Below are positions 16,394 to 23,941 of a stretch of 39,850 bases of DNA, in pieces. This DNA comes from Phytoactinopolyspora alkaliphila. GTDB lineage: Bacteria; Actinomycetota; Actinomycetes; Jiangellales; Jiangellaceae. The notes under the pieces were generated by a model, which saw only the letters and a list, made by a program, of their open reading frames with translations, was not told the origin of the DNA and ran no database searches. The translations under genes were made by a program, and so were the position numbers. The DNA lies in NCBI RefSeq assembly GCF_010550695.1, contig NZ_JAAGOB010000002.1:616210-656059 (forward strand). Reading direction: 5' to 3'. Numbering within the stretch: position 1 is the stretch's first letter; each line of letters opens with the position of its first letter.

Positions 16394-17776
16394 ATGTCTC
16401 AGCCCAGTTTCATGGCCGGTTTCGACTCCGCGAGTGGCATGGCCAATGCGCTCGCGCACTATCTGCGCGGTGAGCCGTTCGAGACGATCGGCAATCCCCC
16501 GGTCCTTCGAGGACCTGCCCAGTCGATTCGACGGTTCTCCAGGAAGACTCGGGAGAAGGCGTTCATTGCCGCCGGAGCCGCCGAGACGATCAGCCCGCGC
16601 CGTGTTCACCGGCTCGATCTCGGTGCCGTTGGCGACTGGCTGGCCGACGAGTACCCGGACACAACCTATCCAGCGGTCGCGATCGGCTCCTCGAACGGTG
16701 CGCTCAACCATCTTTATGCGGCCATGGGAATCCCCTGGTTGCCCCAGACCATCCTGGTTCCCGTGCGTCAGAAGGTGCATCCGGACGACCCGAAAGAGGC
16801 GTTGAGACGCGGTGAGCGCTACGGTCGCAGGCTGGTGGAGGCGCATCCCGGTATTCAGCTGCATCACATGCACGACCCGAACCAGGACCGTCTCATGGTG
16901 CGGGCGCTGACGTATTTCCGCATCAAGCGGCGTGTCCTTGGCCAGGACTACGAGCAGCTTCTGCGGGACCGGCTCCCACCGGGCGGCACGATCATTGTCG
17001 CCGACTGCCGCCGCACCTGGACGACGACTCAGGTCGCGGAGCGCTTCGTCTTTCAGCACGGCGCGCCCGGCGGCGCCACCGAGTCCGAATATCACCACGG
17101 CAGCGCCCGGGTCGCCGAATATCTCCGGCGCTACGATTCGCCGGTCCGCCGATGGGAGGGCCCCGAACTCGACGGCCAGAGCCCGGAGGCCGAATGGGGA
17201 TTCGAGCCGAGCTTGCTCGACGACATTCAGCGTTTCGCGGACGAACACGGACACCGGGTGGTTCGGTTGTCGTTCGATGACCCCGAAGACGCCAGCCCTC
17301 TGGTCGCCGACCTGCACAGATGGTGGTACCGACGACGCCGGATACCCTCCAACCGGCTCATTGTCTCAAGCTTCGCGGTGACCGAACCGTACTGGACGGC
17401 GCGAACGGGCTCCGTACCGTTCTGGATGAAGTTCAACACCGAACCCAGCCTCGCCTCGCTGGACGAGTACCTCCGGGCGGTCGACCCGTACGACGAGATC
17501 TATCTCATGCTGTTCCAGCACGGCGTCGAGGCGGTAGGGGTGCCGGGCAAGGAACAATGGGAGGCTGTGCTCGGTCACGCCAGGCGCACCGGAAACACCC
17601 TGGGGGTCGACCTCGACGAGTTTCCCCTCGACTTCTCCCATTTCGCCCGGTACGACCAGGCGATACCTCAACAGATTCCCAGTCGCTACCCGTTGCCGGC
17701 TCCATTGCAGCTATCCGAGCTCGAGGAATTCCTCGCCGGGCACAAGGACGACTACCCGGTGGAGTACCACCACTGA
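16394..17776 (+). CDS. Conserved-looking protein of unknown function, possible hydrolase fold
   Basis: I do not recognise this 460-residue protein. ATG 16394 is preceded by an in-frame TTG (16388) that abuts the hydrolase stop. It has no signal peptide or clear membrane helices. Around residues 90-120 the sequence AVAIGSSNGALNHLYAAMGI has a GxSxG-like elbow (GSSNG), which would suit a serine hydrolase. Other notable stretches are LHHMHDPNQDRLM, GGTIIVADCRRTWTTTQVAE and VGVDLDEFPLDFSHF-like C-terminal sequence. It is the third gene of the SDR-hydrolase series with almost no spacing, so a role in the same pathway is likely. The end converges on the GntR gene with a 7-base gap. Hydrolase status is a weak inference from one motif. 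Confidence 0.75.
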   Translation: MSQPSFMAGFDSASGMANALAHYLRGEPFETIGNPPVLRGPAQSIRRFSRKTREKAFIAAGAAETISPRRVHRLDLGAVGDWLADEYPDTTYPAVAIGSSNGALNHLYAAMGIPWLPQTILVPVRQKVHPDDPKEALRRGERYGRRLVEAHPGIQLHHMHDPNQDRLMVRALTYFRIKRRVLGQDYEQLLRDRLPPGGTIIVADCRRTWTTTQVAERFVFQHGAPGGATESEYHHGSARVAEYLRRYDSPVRRWEGPELDGQSPEAEWGFEPSLLDDIQRFADEHGHRVVRLSFDDPEDASPLVADLHRWWYRRRRIPSNRLIVSSFAVTEPYWTARTGSVPFWMKFNTEPSLASLDEYLRAVDPYDEIYLMLFQHGVEAVGVPGKEQWEAVLGHARRTGNTLGVDLDEFPLDFSHFARYDQAIPQQIPSRYPLPAPLQLSELEEFLAGHKDDYPVEYHH

Positions 17777-17783
17777 CGACGCG

Positions 17784-18473
17784 TCACTCCAGCCGCGCTG
17801 CCGAGTAGAAGCCCTCGATATGACGGGCGACCAGCGAAGCCGCCGTATCGCCGTCACCACGCTTGACGGCTTCGAGGACCGCACGGTGCTCGTGCCGCAG
17901 GCTTTTCGCCACGGAGTCCCAGTCGTCGAGCTGGGGCACGGCCGCCATCACGTAGCCGTGGATCGCCTCGCGCAGGGAGGCCATCACCGTCGACACGAGG
18001 ACGTTCCCCGCGAGAGCGGTCAGGGCCACGTGGAACTCGGCGTCGAGTACGTGGAATCGTTCCGGCTCCAGTCCGGCGTCGTCCATGGCGTCGAGCAAGG
18101 AACCGGCCTCGGCCACGGCCGCGCTGTCGGCCCGCACACTCGCCTCGCGGACCGCCCACGACTCGAGGAGTATCCGGGTCTGCACGATGTCCGCGATCGG
18201 CAAGTGGCTCGTCGCGAGGTGCAGACGCAGCGTCGACGTCAACGGCGCCCGGGGCTCGGCCACGATCACGGCTCCCGCATCCGGCCCGGAGCCCGCTGCC
18301 GTCCGCACGACGCCCATCACCTCCAGCACCCGGATCGCCTCGCGCACCGACGTGCGGCTCACCCCGAGCCGTTCAGCCAGGGCGCGTTCACCTGGCAGGC
18401 GATCACCGAGGCGTAATCGCTGCTCGGCGATGTCCGCTTCGAGTCGCTCCAGCACGAGTTCGTAGGCCTTCAC
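17784..18473 (-). CDS. FCD-domain GntR-family regulator (FadR/LldR type)
   Basis: About 229 residues from GTG 18473. The N-terminal wHTH has GDRLPGERALAERLGVSRTS and VREAIRVLEVMGVV. The FCD ligand-binding domain (about 85-220) has acidic/His metal ligands in FHVLDAEFHVALTALAGN and RHEHRAVLEAVKRGD. Genes of this type sit beside lactate and sugar-acid pathways, and two TGGTnnnACCA sites lie between it and the divergent lldD2-like gene. The start is unclear: the frame is open to a TTG at 18521 inside an operator, GTG 18473 has no good ribosome site, and an ideal AGGAGG serves an ATG one base out of frame (18496). Confidence 0.87.
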   Translation of the reverse strand: MKAYELVLERLEADIAEQRLRLGDRLPGERALAERLGVSRTSVREAIRVLEVMGVVRTAAGSGPDAGAVIVAEPRAPLTSTLRLHLATSHLPIADIVQTRILLESWAVREASVRADSAAVAEAGSLLDAMDDAGLEPERFHVLDAEFHVALTALAGNVLVSTVMASLREAIHGYVMAAVPQLDDWDSVAKSLRHEHRAVLEAVKRGDGDTAASLVARHIEGFYSAARLE

Positions 18474-18478
18474 AGGAG

Positions 18479-18496
18479 CTACCGTACTGACCTCAT
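18479..18496 (-). other. Five-codon leader ORF or broken start of the GntR gene
   Basis: ATG AGG TCA GTA CGG TAG is preceded by AGGAGG with a 6-base gap, the best ribosome site in this region. The stop is 5 bases before GTG 18473. It is either a leader for reinitiation, or the true GntR start separated from its frame by a missing G (GGG to GG). Confidence 0.4.
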
Positions 18497-18511
18497 GCCG
18501 AGCCTCCTTGG

Positions 18512-18526
18512 TGTGGTCCAACCACA
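18512..18526. promoter_or_regulatory. GntR/FCD operator site 1
   Basis: TGTGGTCCAACCACA is a perfect inverted repeat with a 3-base centre. It contains the TGGTnnnACCA core bound by FadR/LldR-type regulators and lies just upstream of the GntR gene. Confidence 0.75.
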
Positions 18527-18535
18527 GGGTCTAGG

Positions 18536-18552
18536 GTGTGGTAGGACCACAC
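18536..18552. promoter_or_regulatory. GntR/FCD operator site 2
   Basis: GTGTGGTAGGACCACAC is a perfect 7+3+7 inverted repeat with the same TGGTnnnACCA core. Its centre is 25 bases from site 1 and about 58 bases before the lldD2-like start, so one repressor could control both genes. Confidence 0.75.
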
Positions 18553-18601
18553 CGATCCCCACGACGTACGTCCGCCGCCGATCAACGCCGGAGATCCCGA
18601 G

Positions 18602-19813
18602 ATGACCCAGCGCCAGATACCGAAATGGTCCGAGCTCAAGCCGTTGCTCCGCACCAAGCCGATCACCACCAACCCCACCGAACGGCGACTGCAGAAGGCC
18701 CTGACCATCGCCGACCTTCGGGAGGTTGCCAAGCGCCGGACACCTCGGTCGGTGTTCGACTACACCGACGGCGCGGCAGAGGCCGAGATCAGCCTCCGGC
18801 GTGCCCGGAATCTCTTCCTCCAGATCGAGCTGCAGCCCTCCGTACTGCGGAACGTCGCCGAAGTCGACACCACCACCACCATGCTCGGCAAGGCGAGCGC
18901 ATTGCCGTTCGCCTTCGCACCCACCGGATTCACCCGGATGATGAATCACGAGGGGGAGAGCGCCGTGGTGCGGGTCGCTGAGCGTGCCGGCATCCCGTAC
19001 GGCCTCTCGACCATGGGCACCACGTCGATCGAGGACGTCGCCGAAGCCGGCCCACACGCCCGCAAGTGGTTCCAGCTCTATGTGTGGAAGGACCGCGCTG
19101 CCGGTGAGGACCTCGTCAAGCGCGCGGCCGCGGCCGGATACGAAGCGCTGATGCTCACCGTCGACGTTCCGGTGGCGGGGGCGCGGCTGCGGGACGTGCG
19201 AAACGGATTCACGATCCCGCCGTCGCTGACGGCCAAGACCGTGCTCGACGCCGCACTCCATCCTGCCTGGTGGATGAATCTGCTCACCACCGCGCCCTTG
19301 ACCTTCGCGTCGCTCTCCGAATGGGACGGCACCGTCGCCGAACTCCTCAACGCCCTGTTTGATCCGACCATGACCACCGAGGACCTCGCCTGGCTCCGTT
19401 CTATCTGGGACGGCCCGCTCATCGTCAAGGGCGTGCAGACGGTGGCGGACGCCCGCAGGCTGGTCGACGCGGGCGCCGACGCGATCGTCCTGTCCAACCA
19501 CGGCGGCCGTCAGCTCGACCGGGCGCCCACTCCATTGCGGCTGCTGCCGGACGTCGTCTCCGCTGTCGGCGACAAGACCGAGGTCTATCTCGACACCGGG
19601 ATCATGAGCGGTGCCGACGTCGTGGCCGCACTCGCCCTTGGGGCCGACGCATGCCTGGTCGGGCGCGCCTACCTCTACGGCCTCATGGCCGGTGGTGAAC
19701 GTGGTGTGGCCCGGGCGACACAGATACTCGCGACGGAGATCGTCCGGACCATGCAATTGCTGGGCGTCCGCTCCGTCAGCGAGCTGGATCCTGGCCACGT
19801 GCGGCTGCCGTGA
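18602..19813 (+). CDS. lldD: FMN-dependent alpha-hydroxy acid dehydrogenase, LldD2-like
   Basis: A 403-residue TIM-barrel flavoenzyme closely resembling mycobacterial LldD2, which oxidises L-lactate to pyruvate at the membrane side of the respiratory chain. Recognisable segments are RRTPRSVFDYTDGAAEAE, FQLYVWKDRA, TVDVPVAGARLRDVRNG, VKGVQTVADARRL, the active-site SNHGGRQLDRAPTP (His base, Arg carboxylate ligand) and DTGIMSGADVVAALALGADA for FMN phosphate. ATG 18602 has GGAG about ten bases upstream. It is divergent from the GntR gene with two operators between them and is followed by an FAH-family gene. Lactate is the likely substrate; another 2-hydroxy acid cannot be excluded, given the FAH neighbour. 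Confidence 0.87.
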   Translation: MTQRQIPKWSELKPLLRTKPITTNPTERRLQKALTIADLREVAKRRTPRSVFDYTDGAAEAEISLRRARNLFLQIELQPSVLRNVAEVDTTTTMLGKASALPFAFAPTGFTRMMNHEGESAVVRVAERAGIPYGLSTMGTTSIEDVAEAGPHARKWFQLYVWKDRAAGEDLVKRAAAAGYEALMLTVDVPVAGARLRDVRNGFTIPPSLTAKTVLDAALHPAWWMNLLTTAPLTFASLSEWDGTVAELLNALFDPTMTTEDLAWLRSIWDGPLIVKGVQTVADARRLVDAGADAIVLSNHGGRQLDRAPTPLRLLPDVVSAVGDKTEVYLDTGIMSGADVVAALALGADACLVGRAYLYGLMAGGERGVARATQILATEIVRTMQLLGVRSVSELDPGHVRLP

Positions 19814-19926
19814 TCCACGATTCGATTGATCCGTCCATCTCGATCAGTGGGCTGCCGATGAAAGCTGCTCGACAAAAAGGCAAGCTCATAAACCGAGACC
19901 CCTTCTTCACAACAGGAGAGTTGCGA

Positions 19927-20778
19927 ATGCAGTTGCTGCGAATTGGCGAAGCCGGGGCCGAGCGTCCCGCGATACGGGCCGGCGACGACGCCGTCTTCGA
20001 TCTCAGCACCATCACTCCGGACATCGACGGGACGTTTCTCGCTCAGGACGGAATCCGCCGCGCACGTGCCGCCGCCGAGGCCGGTGAGCTGCCGGCGTTG
20101 AACACGGAGGGCCAGCGCGTCGGGGCGCCGATAGCGCGGCCGGGAAAAGTGGTGTGCATCGGATTGAACTACAGCGACCACGCTGCGGAGAGCGGACTGG
20201 ACGTCCCCACCGAGCCCGTCATCTTCATGAAGGCGCCCTACACGGTTGTCGGTCCCTACGACGACGTCCTGATTCCGCGCGGGAGCAGCAAGACGGACTG
20301 GGAGGTGGAACTCGGCATCGTGATCGGCCAAACCGGGCGCTATCTCGACTCGCCCGAAACGGCCCTCGACGTCATCGCCGGCTACACGGTCTCCCATGAC
20401 GTCTCCGAGCGGGAGTTCCAGCTCGAACGAGGAGGCCAGTGGGACAAGGGTAAATCGTGCGAGACCTTCAACCCGCTCGGCCCGTGGCTGGTGCCCGCTG
20501 ACACCGTCGACGACCCTGGCAACCTCGGTCTCCAGCTGTGGGTCAACGGTGAGTTGCGGCAGGACGGGAACACGAAGAACCTGATCTTCGGCATCGGCCA
20601 CGTCGTCTGGTACCTCAGCCAGTTCATGGTCCTCGAGCCGGGCGACCTCATCAATACCGGCACCCCCGCGGGCGTGGCCCTGGGCATGGCCGGCCAGCCC
20701 TACCTGAAGCCCGGAGACGTCGTCGAGCTCGAGATCGACGGGCTGGGCCGCCAGCGCCAGGTATTCGTCCAGGCATGA
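19927..20778 (+). CDS. Fumarylacetoacetate hydrolase family protein
   Basis: A 283-residue FAH-superfamily enzyme, the normal length of the group that includes 2,4-diketo-3-deoxy-L-fuconate or -rhamnonate hydrolases. ATG 19927 follows ACAGGAGAG at about 8 bases; the open frame back to 19810 is not needed. The N-terminal cap is followed by VCIGLNYSDHAAES, EPVIFMKAPYTVVGP, the metal-ligand segment DWEVELGIVIGQTGRYL, GYTVSHDVSEREFQ and NTGTPAGVALGM. These fit metal-dependent C-C hydrolysis of 2,4-dioxo acids. It lies 113 bases after the lldD2-like gene and is probably in its transcript under the GntR operators. The exact substrate is not determined by sequence. Confidence 0.87.
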   Translation: MQLLRIGEAGAERPAIRAGDDAVFDLSTITPDIDGTFLAQDGIRRARAAAEAGELPALNTEGQRVGAPIARPGKVVCIGLNYSDHAAESGLDVPTEPVIFMKAPYTVVGPYDDVLIPRGSSKTDWEVELGIVIGQTGRYLDSPETALDVIAGYTVSHDVSEREFQLERGGQWDKGKSCETFNPLGPWLVPADTVDDPGNLGLQLWVNGELRQDGNTKNLIFGIGHVVWYLSQFMVLEPGDLINTGTPAGVALGMAGQPYLKPGDVVELEIDGLGRQRQVFVQA

Positions 20779-20803
20779 TTCAGCATCTCCGCTGAGAAAT
20801 ACA

Positions 20804-20888
20804 CAGAGCCTGTTCCCGAGTATCGTGCCGGATGCGATCCGGACCGACGACGCGCTCACACGCGCCGGAAACTCAGGAACAGGCTCTG
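20804..20888. terminator. Long-arm bidirectional terminator between FAH gene and lsr2
   Basis: The 18-base arms at 20804-20821 and 20871-20888 (CAGAGCCTGTTCC...) are inverted repeats with one mismatch. A 49-base loop between them contains CCGGATGCGATCCGG, another hairpin. It lies between the converging FAH and lsr2 genes. Confidence 0.7.
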
Positions 20889-20948
20889 AATACCGGCGGC
20901 CCATCCTGCCTTAGCAGGCTGCCCGCCGAAGATCATCCAGCCGCGGCC

Positions 20949-21281
20949 TTAGCGACTGGCTTCGTACTTCTCCAGGATGTCCGCGGGAATGCGACCGCGA
21001 TCAGAAACCTTGAGTCCCTGCTCGCGCGCCCACTCACGCACGGCCGACGTGTCGGTGCTGTTGCGGCCGCTGGCGGGTGCCCGGCCACGACCACGCACCC
21101 GCCGGTTACCGGCCTTACGGGCGGATTCGACAAAGGGCGTCAGTGTCTCCCGCAACTTCGCCGCGTTCTTCTTCGACAGATCAATCTCGTATGTGTTGCC
21201 ATCGAGACCGAAGCTGACGGTCTCGTCAGCCTCCCCGCCATCCAGGTCGTCCAGGAGAATGACCTGAACCTTCTGCGCCAT
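20949..21281 (-). CDS. lsr2: Lsr2 nucleoid-associated, xenogeneic silencing protein
   Basis: A 110-residue Lsr2, the usual length. The N-terminal dimerisation domain begins MAQKVQVILLDDLDGGEADE and includes TYEIDLSKKNAAKLRETL. A basic linker (RRVRGRGRAP) follows. The C-terminal DNA-binding domain has TSAVREWAREQGLKVSDRGR with the RGR AT-hook-like motif and ends IPADILEKYEASR. It bridges AT-rich DNA and silences acquired genes. The start is ATG 21281 with AAGGGG upstream; the frame remains open to 21362 without a reason to use it. The lsr2-lysS neighbourhood is conserved in mycobacteria (Rv3597c-Rv3598c). The NAGS gene between lsr2 and lysS is a local variation. Confidence 0.95.
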   Translation of the reverse strand: MAQKVQVILLDDLDGGEADETVSFGLDGNTYEIDLSKKNAAKLRETLTPFVESARKAGNRRVRGRGRAPASGRNSTDTSAVREWAREQGLKVSDRGRIPADILEKYEASR

Positions 21282-21386
21282 GATTGGTCCCCTTCGTTTC
21301 AAAGTGAGCTGTTGGATGCAGTCTAAGTGTCTATTAATACGCCACGTCAGGCAAAACTGCAATCTGCTTCACATGTTGATTGAAGG

Positions 21387-21938
21387 TCATCCATCAATAC
21401 GGCGGATCATCCGCACGTTACCCAGAGTGTTCGGTTTGACTCGATCCAAGTCAAGGAACTCGGCGACGCCCTCATCGTAGGATCGAAGTAACTGTGCGTA
21501 CACGTCCGGTGGCACAGGGGTACCATCGACCCGCTCAAACCCGTGCCGCTCAAAAAATCGCACCTCAAACGTGAGGCAGAACACACGCGCGACGCCGAGT
21601 TCTTTAGCTGCTTTCAGCAAACGGGTCAAAAGCGCGTGCCCTACGCCCAGTCCTCGCCACTCGGGAGAAGTGGCGAGGGTCCGGACCTCGGCGAGGTCTT
21701 CCCACATGACATGCAGGGCGCCACATCCGATGACATCACCGCTACCCGAAGCCTGCGCGACCCAGAACTCCTGGATGTCCTCATAGAGCGTGACTGTTTC
21801 CTTGGACAGGAGAATTCGATCACGCGCATAGCCGTCGAGAAGCCGGCGAATAGCCGCGACATCGGCGGTCCGTGCCCGCCGCACGAAATAGTCGCCGGAC
21901 TCTCGTCCACTCGGTGTCCGCGGTTCCAGACTCGTCAC
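21387..21938 (-). CDS. Amino-acid N-acetyltransferase (N-acetylglutamate synthase, GNAT)
   Basis: A 183-residue single-domain GNAT protein of the Rv2747-like type that acetylates L-glutamate with acetyl-CoA, the entry to arginine synthesis. The N-terminal part is VRRARTADVAAIRRLLDGYA. The substrate region has GCGALHVMWEDLAEVRTLA, and the acetyl-CoA loop is EWRGLGVGHALLTRLL. The C-terminus has VRFFERHGFERVDGTPVPPD, all features of the short bacterial synthases. Its start ATG (21938) overlaps the lysS stop codon by four bases, so it is translated coupled to lysS. The C-terminal ~25 residues are a tail after the core fold. Confidence 0.88.
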   Translation of the reverse strand: MTSLEPRTPSGRESGDYFVRRARTADVAAIRRLLDGYARDRILLSKETVTLYEDIQEFWVAQASGSGDVIGCGALHVMWEDLAEVRTLATSPEWRGLGVGHALLTRLLKAAKELGVARVFCLTFEVRFFERHGFERVDGTPVPPDVYAQLLRSYDEGVAEFLDLDRVKPNTLGNVRMIRRIDG

Positions 21939-23434
21939 TCGGGCTTCACCACCGGAAACAGGATCGTCTCCCTGATCCCGGTACCGGTGAGGAGCATGAC
22001 GAGCCGGTCGATCCCCATCCCCATGCCACCGGTCGGCGGCATGCCGTACTCGAGCGCCCGGAGAAAGTCCTCGTCGACCTGCATGGCTTCCGGATCACCG
22101 GCAGCGGCCAGGAGGGACTGCGCCTCCAGCCGCTCACGCTGGATGACCGGGTCGACCAGCTCGGAATATGCTACGCCGATCTCCACGCCACCAACGATCA
22201 GGTCCCAGGCCTCGACGAGCCTGGGCTCATCACGGTGAGCCCGGGCGAGCGGCCGCACCGATTCCGGGTAGTCGCACACGAAGGTGGGCTCCATCAGCGT
22301 GTGCTCGACCAGCTTTTCAAAGAGCTCCAAGACGATCTCGCCGTGACTCCAATCGGGCTGCAGCGCCACGTCGTGCTTCGCGGCCAATTCGCGCAGGCGA
22401 TTTGTTGACGTATCAATCGTTATCTCTTCACCGACGGCACCCGATACCGCGTCATGCAGCGTTATGCGAGTCCACGGTGCCGCCAAGTCGATCTCTCCAC
22501 CGTGACCGTCGGGAACGACCGTGCGGCCCATCGCATTGGCCGCGTCGAGAACGAATTCACGGGTGAGCGTGGCCATGGTGTCGTAGTCGCCGAAAGCCTC
22601 GTAGGCTTCGAGCATGGTGAACTCAGGACTATGGGTGGAATCAACACCTTCGTTCCGGAATATGCGCCCGATCTCGTAAACCTTGTCGACGCCCCCGACG
22701 ATGGCACGCTTGAGATAGAGCTCCAGCGCGATTCGCAGTGTCATGGGCAGGTCGAAGGCATTCAGGTGGGTTTCGAAGGGGCGAGCCGCGGCACCGCCGT
22801 GAATTGTCTGCAAAACAGGAGTTTCAATTTCGATAAATTCGTGTCTGTGCAACGTTTCCCGTAGGGAGCGAACGATCGTGGCGCGGGTTCGCACCATCTG
22901 GCGGGCGTCGTCATTGACAATGAGGTCGGCGTAACGCTGCCGGATTCGTGTCTCTTCGTTCAGGGACTTGTGCGCGACAGGAAGTGGGCGCAGCGCCTTC
23001 GACACGATCGTCCATGTGTCCGCCATCACGGACAACTCACCGCGCTTGCTCGCTATCACTTCGCCGTCGAGGCCGACGTGGTCTCCGATATCGACGAGGT
23101 GTTTCCAGGCGGCAAGGCGGTCTTCGCCTACATTCCCGAGTGAGAGCATCGCCTGTAGCTCGGTACCGTCGCCTGCACGAAGCCGTGCGAAACACAGCTT
23201 CCCCGTGTTGCGCAGGAAGATCACCCGGCCGGAGACAGAGACCCGGTCACCGGTCTCGGCGCCCGGTTCCAGGCCGGCGTACATCTCACGAATCTGAGCC
23301 AGGGTGTGGGTCCGGTGAAATCCCAGGGGATACGGTTCGACGCCTGCCTCAAGCAGCTCTGCCCGCTTCTGACGGCGGATCCGCATCTGCTCCGGAAGGT
23401 CCTCGTCCATGGCCGGGGGCGGCGTCTCACTCAT
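21935..23434 (-). CDS. lysS: Lysyl-tRNA synthetase, class II
   Basis: A 499-residue class II LysRS of normal length that charges tRNA-Lys with lysine in the cytoplasm. An OB-fold anticodon-binding domain (about 55-165, SVSGRVIFLRNTGKLCFARL) precedes the catalytic domain. Motif 1 is around HEFIEIETPVLQTIHGGAAA, motif 2 is EIGRIFRNEGVDSTHSPEF, and motif 3 is PPTGGMGMGIDRLVMLLTG. The ATG at 23434 has GGTGA 5-8 bases upstream. A 94 bp tandem repeat array begins only 17 bases upstream of the ATG, so the lysS leader or promoter must lie in or beyond the array. The gene overlaps the NAGS gene by four bases. Confidence 0.96.
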   Translation of the reverse strand: MSETPPPAMDEDLPEQMRIRRQKRAELLEAGVEPYPLGFHRTHTLAQIREMYAGLEPGAETGDRVSVSGRVIFLRNTGKLCFARLRAGDGTELQAMLSLGNVGEDRLAAWKHLVDIGDHVGLDGEVIASKRGELSVMADTWTIVSKALRPLPVAHKSLNEETRIRQRYADLIVNDDARQMVRTRATIVRSLRETLHRHEFIEIETPVLQTIHGGAAARPFETHLNAFDLPMTLRIALELYLKRAIVGGVDKVYEIGRIFRNEGVDSTHSPEFTMLEAYEAFGDYDTMATLTREFVLDAANAMGRTVVPDGHGGEIDLAAPWTRITLHDAVSGAVGEEITIDTSTNRLRELAAKHDVALQPDWSHGEIVLELFEKLVEHTLMEPTFVCDYPESVRPLARAHRDEPRLVEAWDLIVGGVEIGVAYSELVDPVIQRERLEAQSLLAAAGDPEAMQVDEDFLRALEYGMPPTGGMGMGIDRLVMLLTGTGIRETILFPVVKPE

Positions 23435-23450
23435 GGGTCACCAGCTTATC

Positions 23451-23877
23451 CGGAGCGGTGACGAGGCAAGTGAGCGGAGCGGTTGGCCCGACGAAGGAGG
23501 GTCCGCCCGCGAAGCGAACGAGCCGAGGAACGCGACCAGGCGACCGGAGCGGTGACGAGGCAAGTGAGCGGAGCGGTTGGCCCGACGAAGGAGGGTCCGC
23601 CCGCGAAGCGAACGAGCCGAGGAACGCGACCAGGCGACCGGAGCGGTGACGAGGCAAGTGAGCGGAGCGGTTGGCCCGACGAAGGAGGGTCCGCCCGCGA
23701 AGCGAACGAGCCGAGGAACGCGACCAGGCGACCGGAGCGGTGACGAGGCAAGTGAGCGGAGCGGTTGGCCCGACGAAGGAGGGTCCGCCCGCGAAGCGAA
23801 CGAGCCGAGGAACGCGACCAGGCGACCGGAGCGGTGACGAGGCAAGTGAGCGGAGCGGTTGGCCCGACGAAGGAGGG
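23451..23877. repeat. Tandem array, four 94 bp units plus a 51 bp partial unit
   Basis: Identical-looking 94-base units start at 23451, 23545, 23639, 23733 and 23827, the last cut after GACGAAGGAGGG. Each contains CGGAGCGGTGACGAGGCAAG and GGAACGCGACCAGGCGAC. The minus strand lacks stop codons in all three frames of the unit, which yields long spurious ORFs. The array lies between the divergent lysS and STAS genes and occupies the lysS upstream region. There are no spacers, so it is not a CRISPR array. Confidence 0.95.
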
Positions 23878-23941
23878 ATGCTCGCGATTGCGTTGTCCGG
23901 TACTCGCCGACCTGTCACTCTGGTGGGAGGAGGTGAGGTCG

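Noticed and set aside
23451-23877. CRISPR array
   Set aside because: The units are directly contiguous with no unique spacers, 94 bp is too long for a CRISPR repeat, and no cas gene is near.
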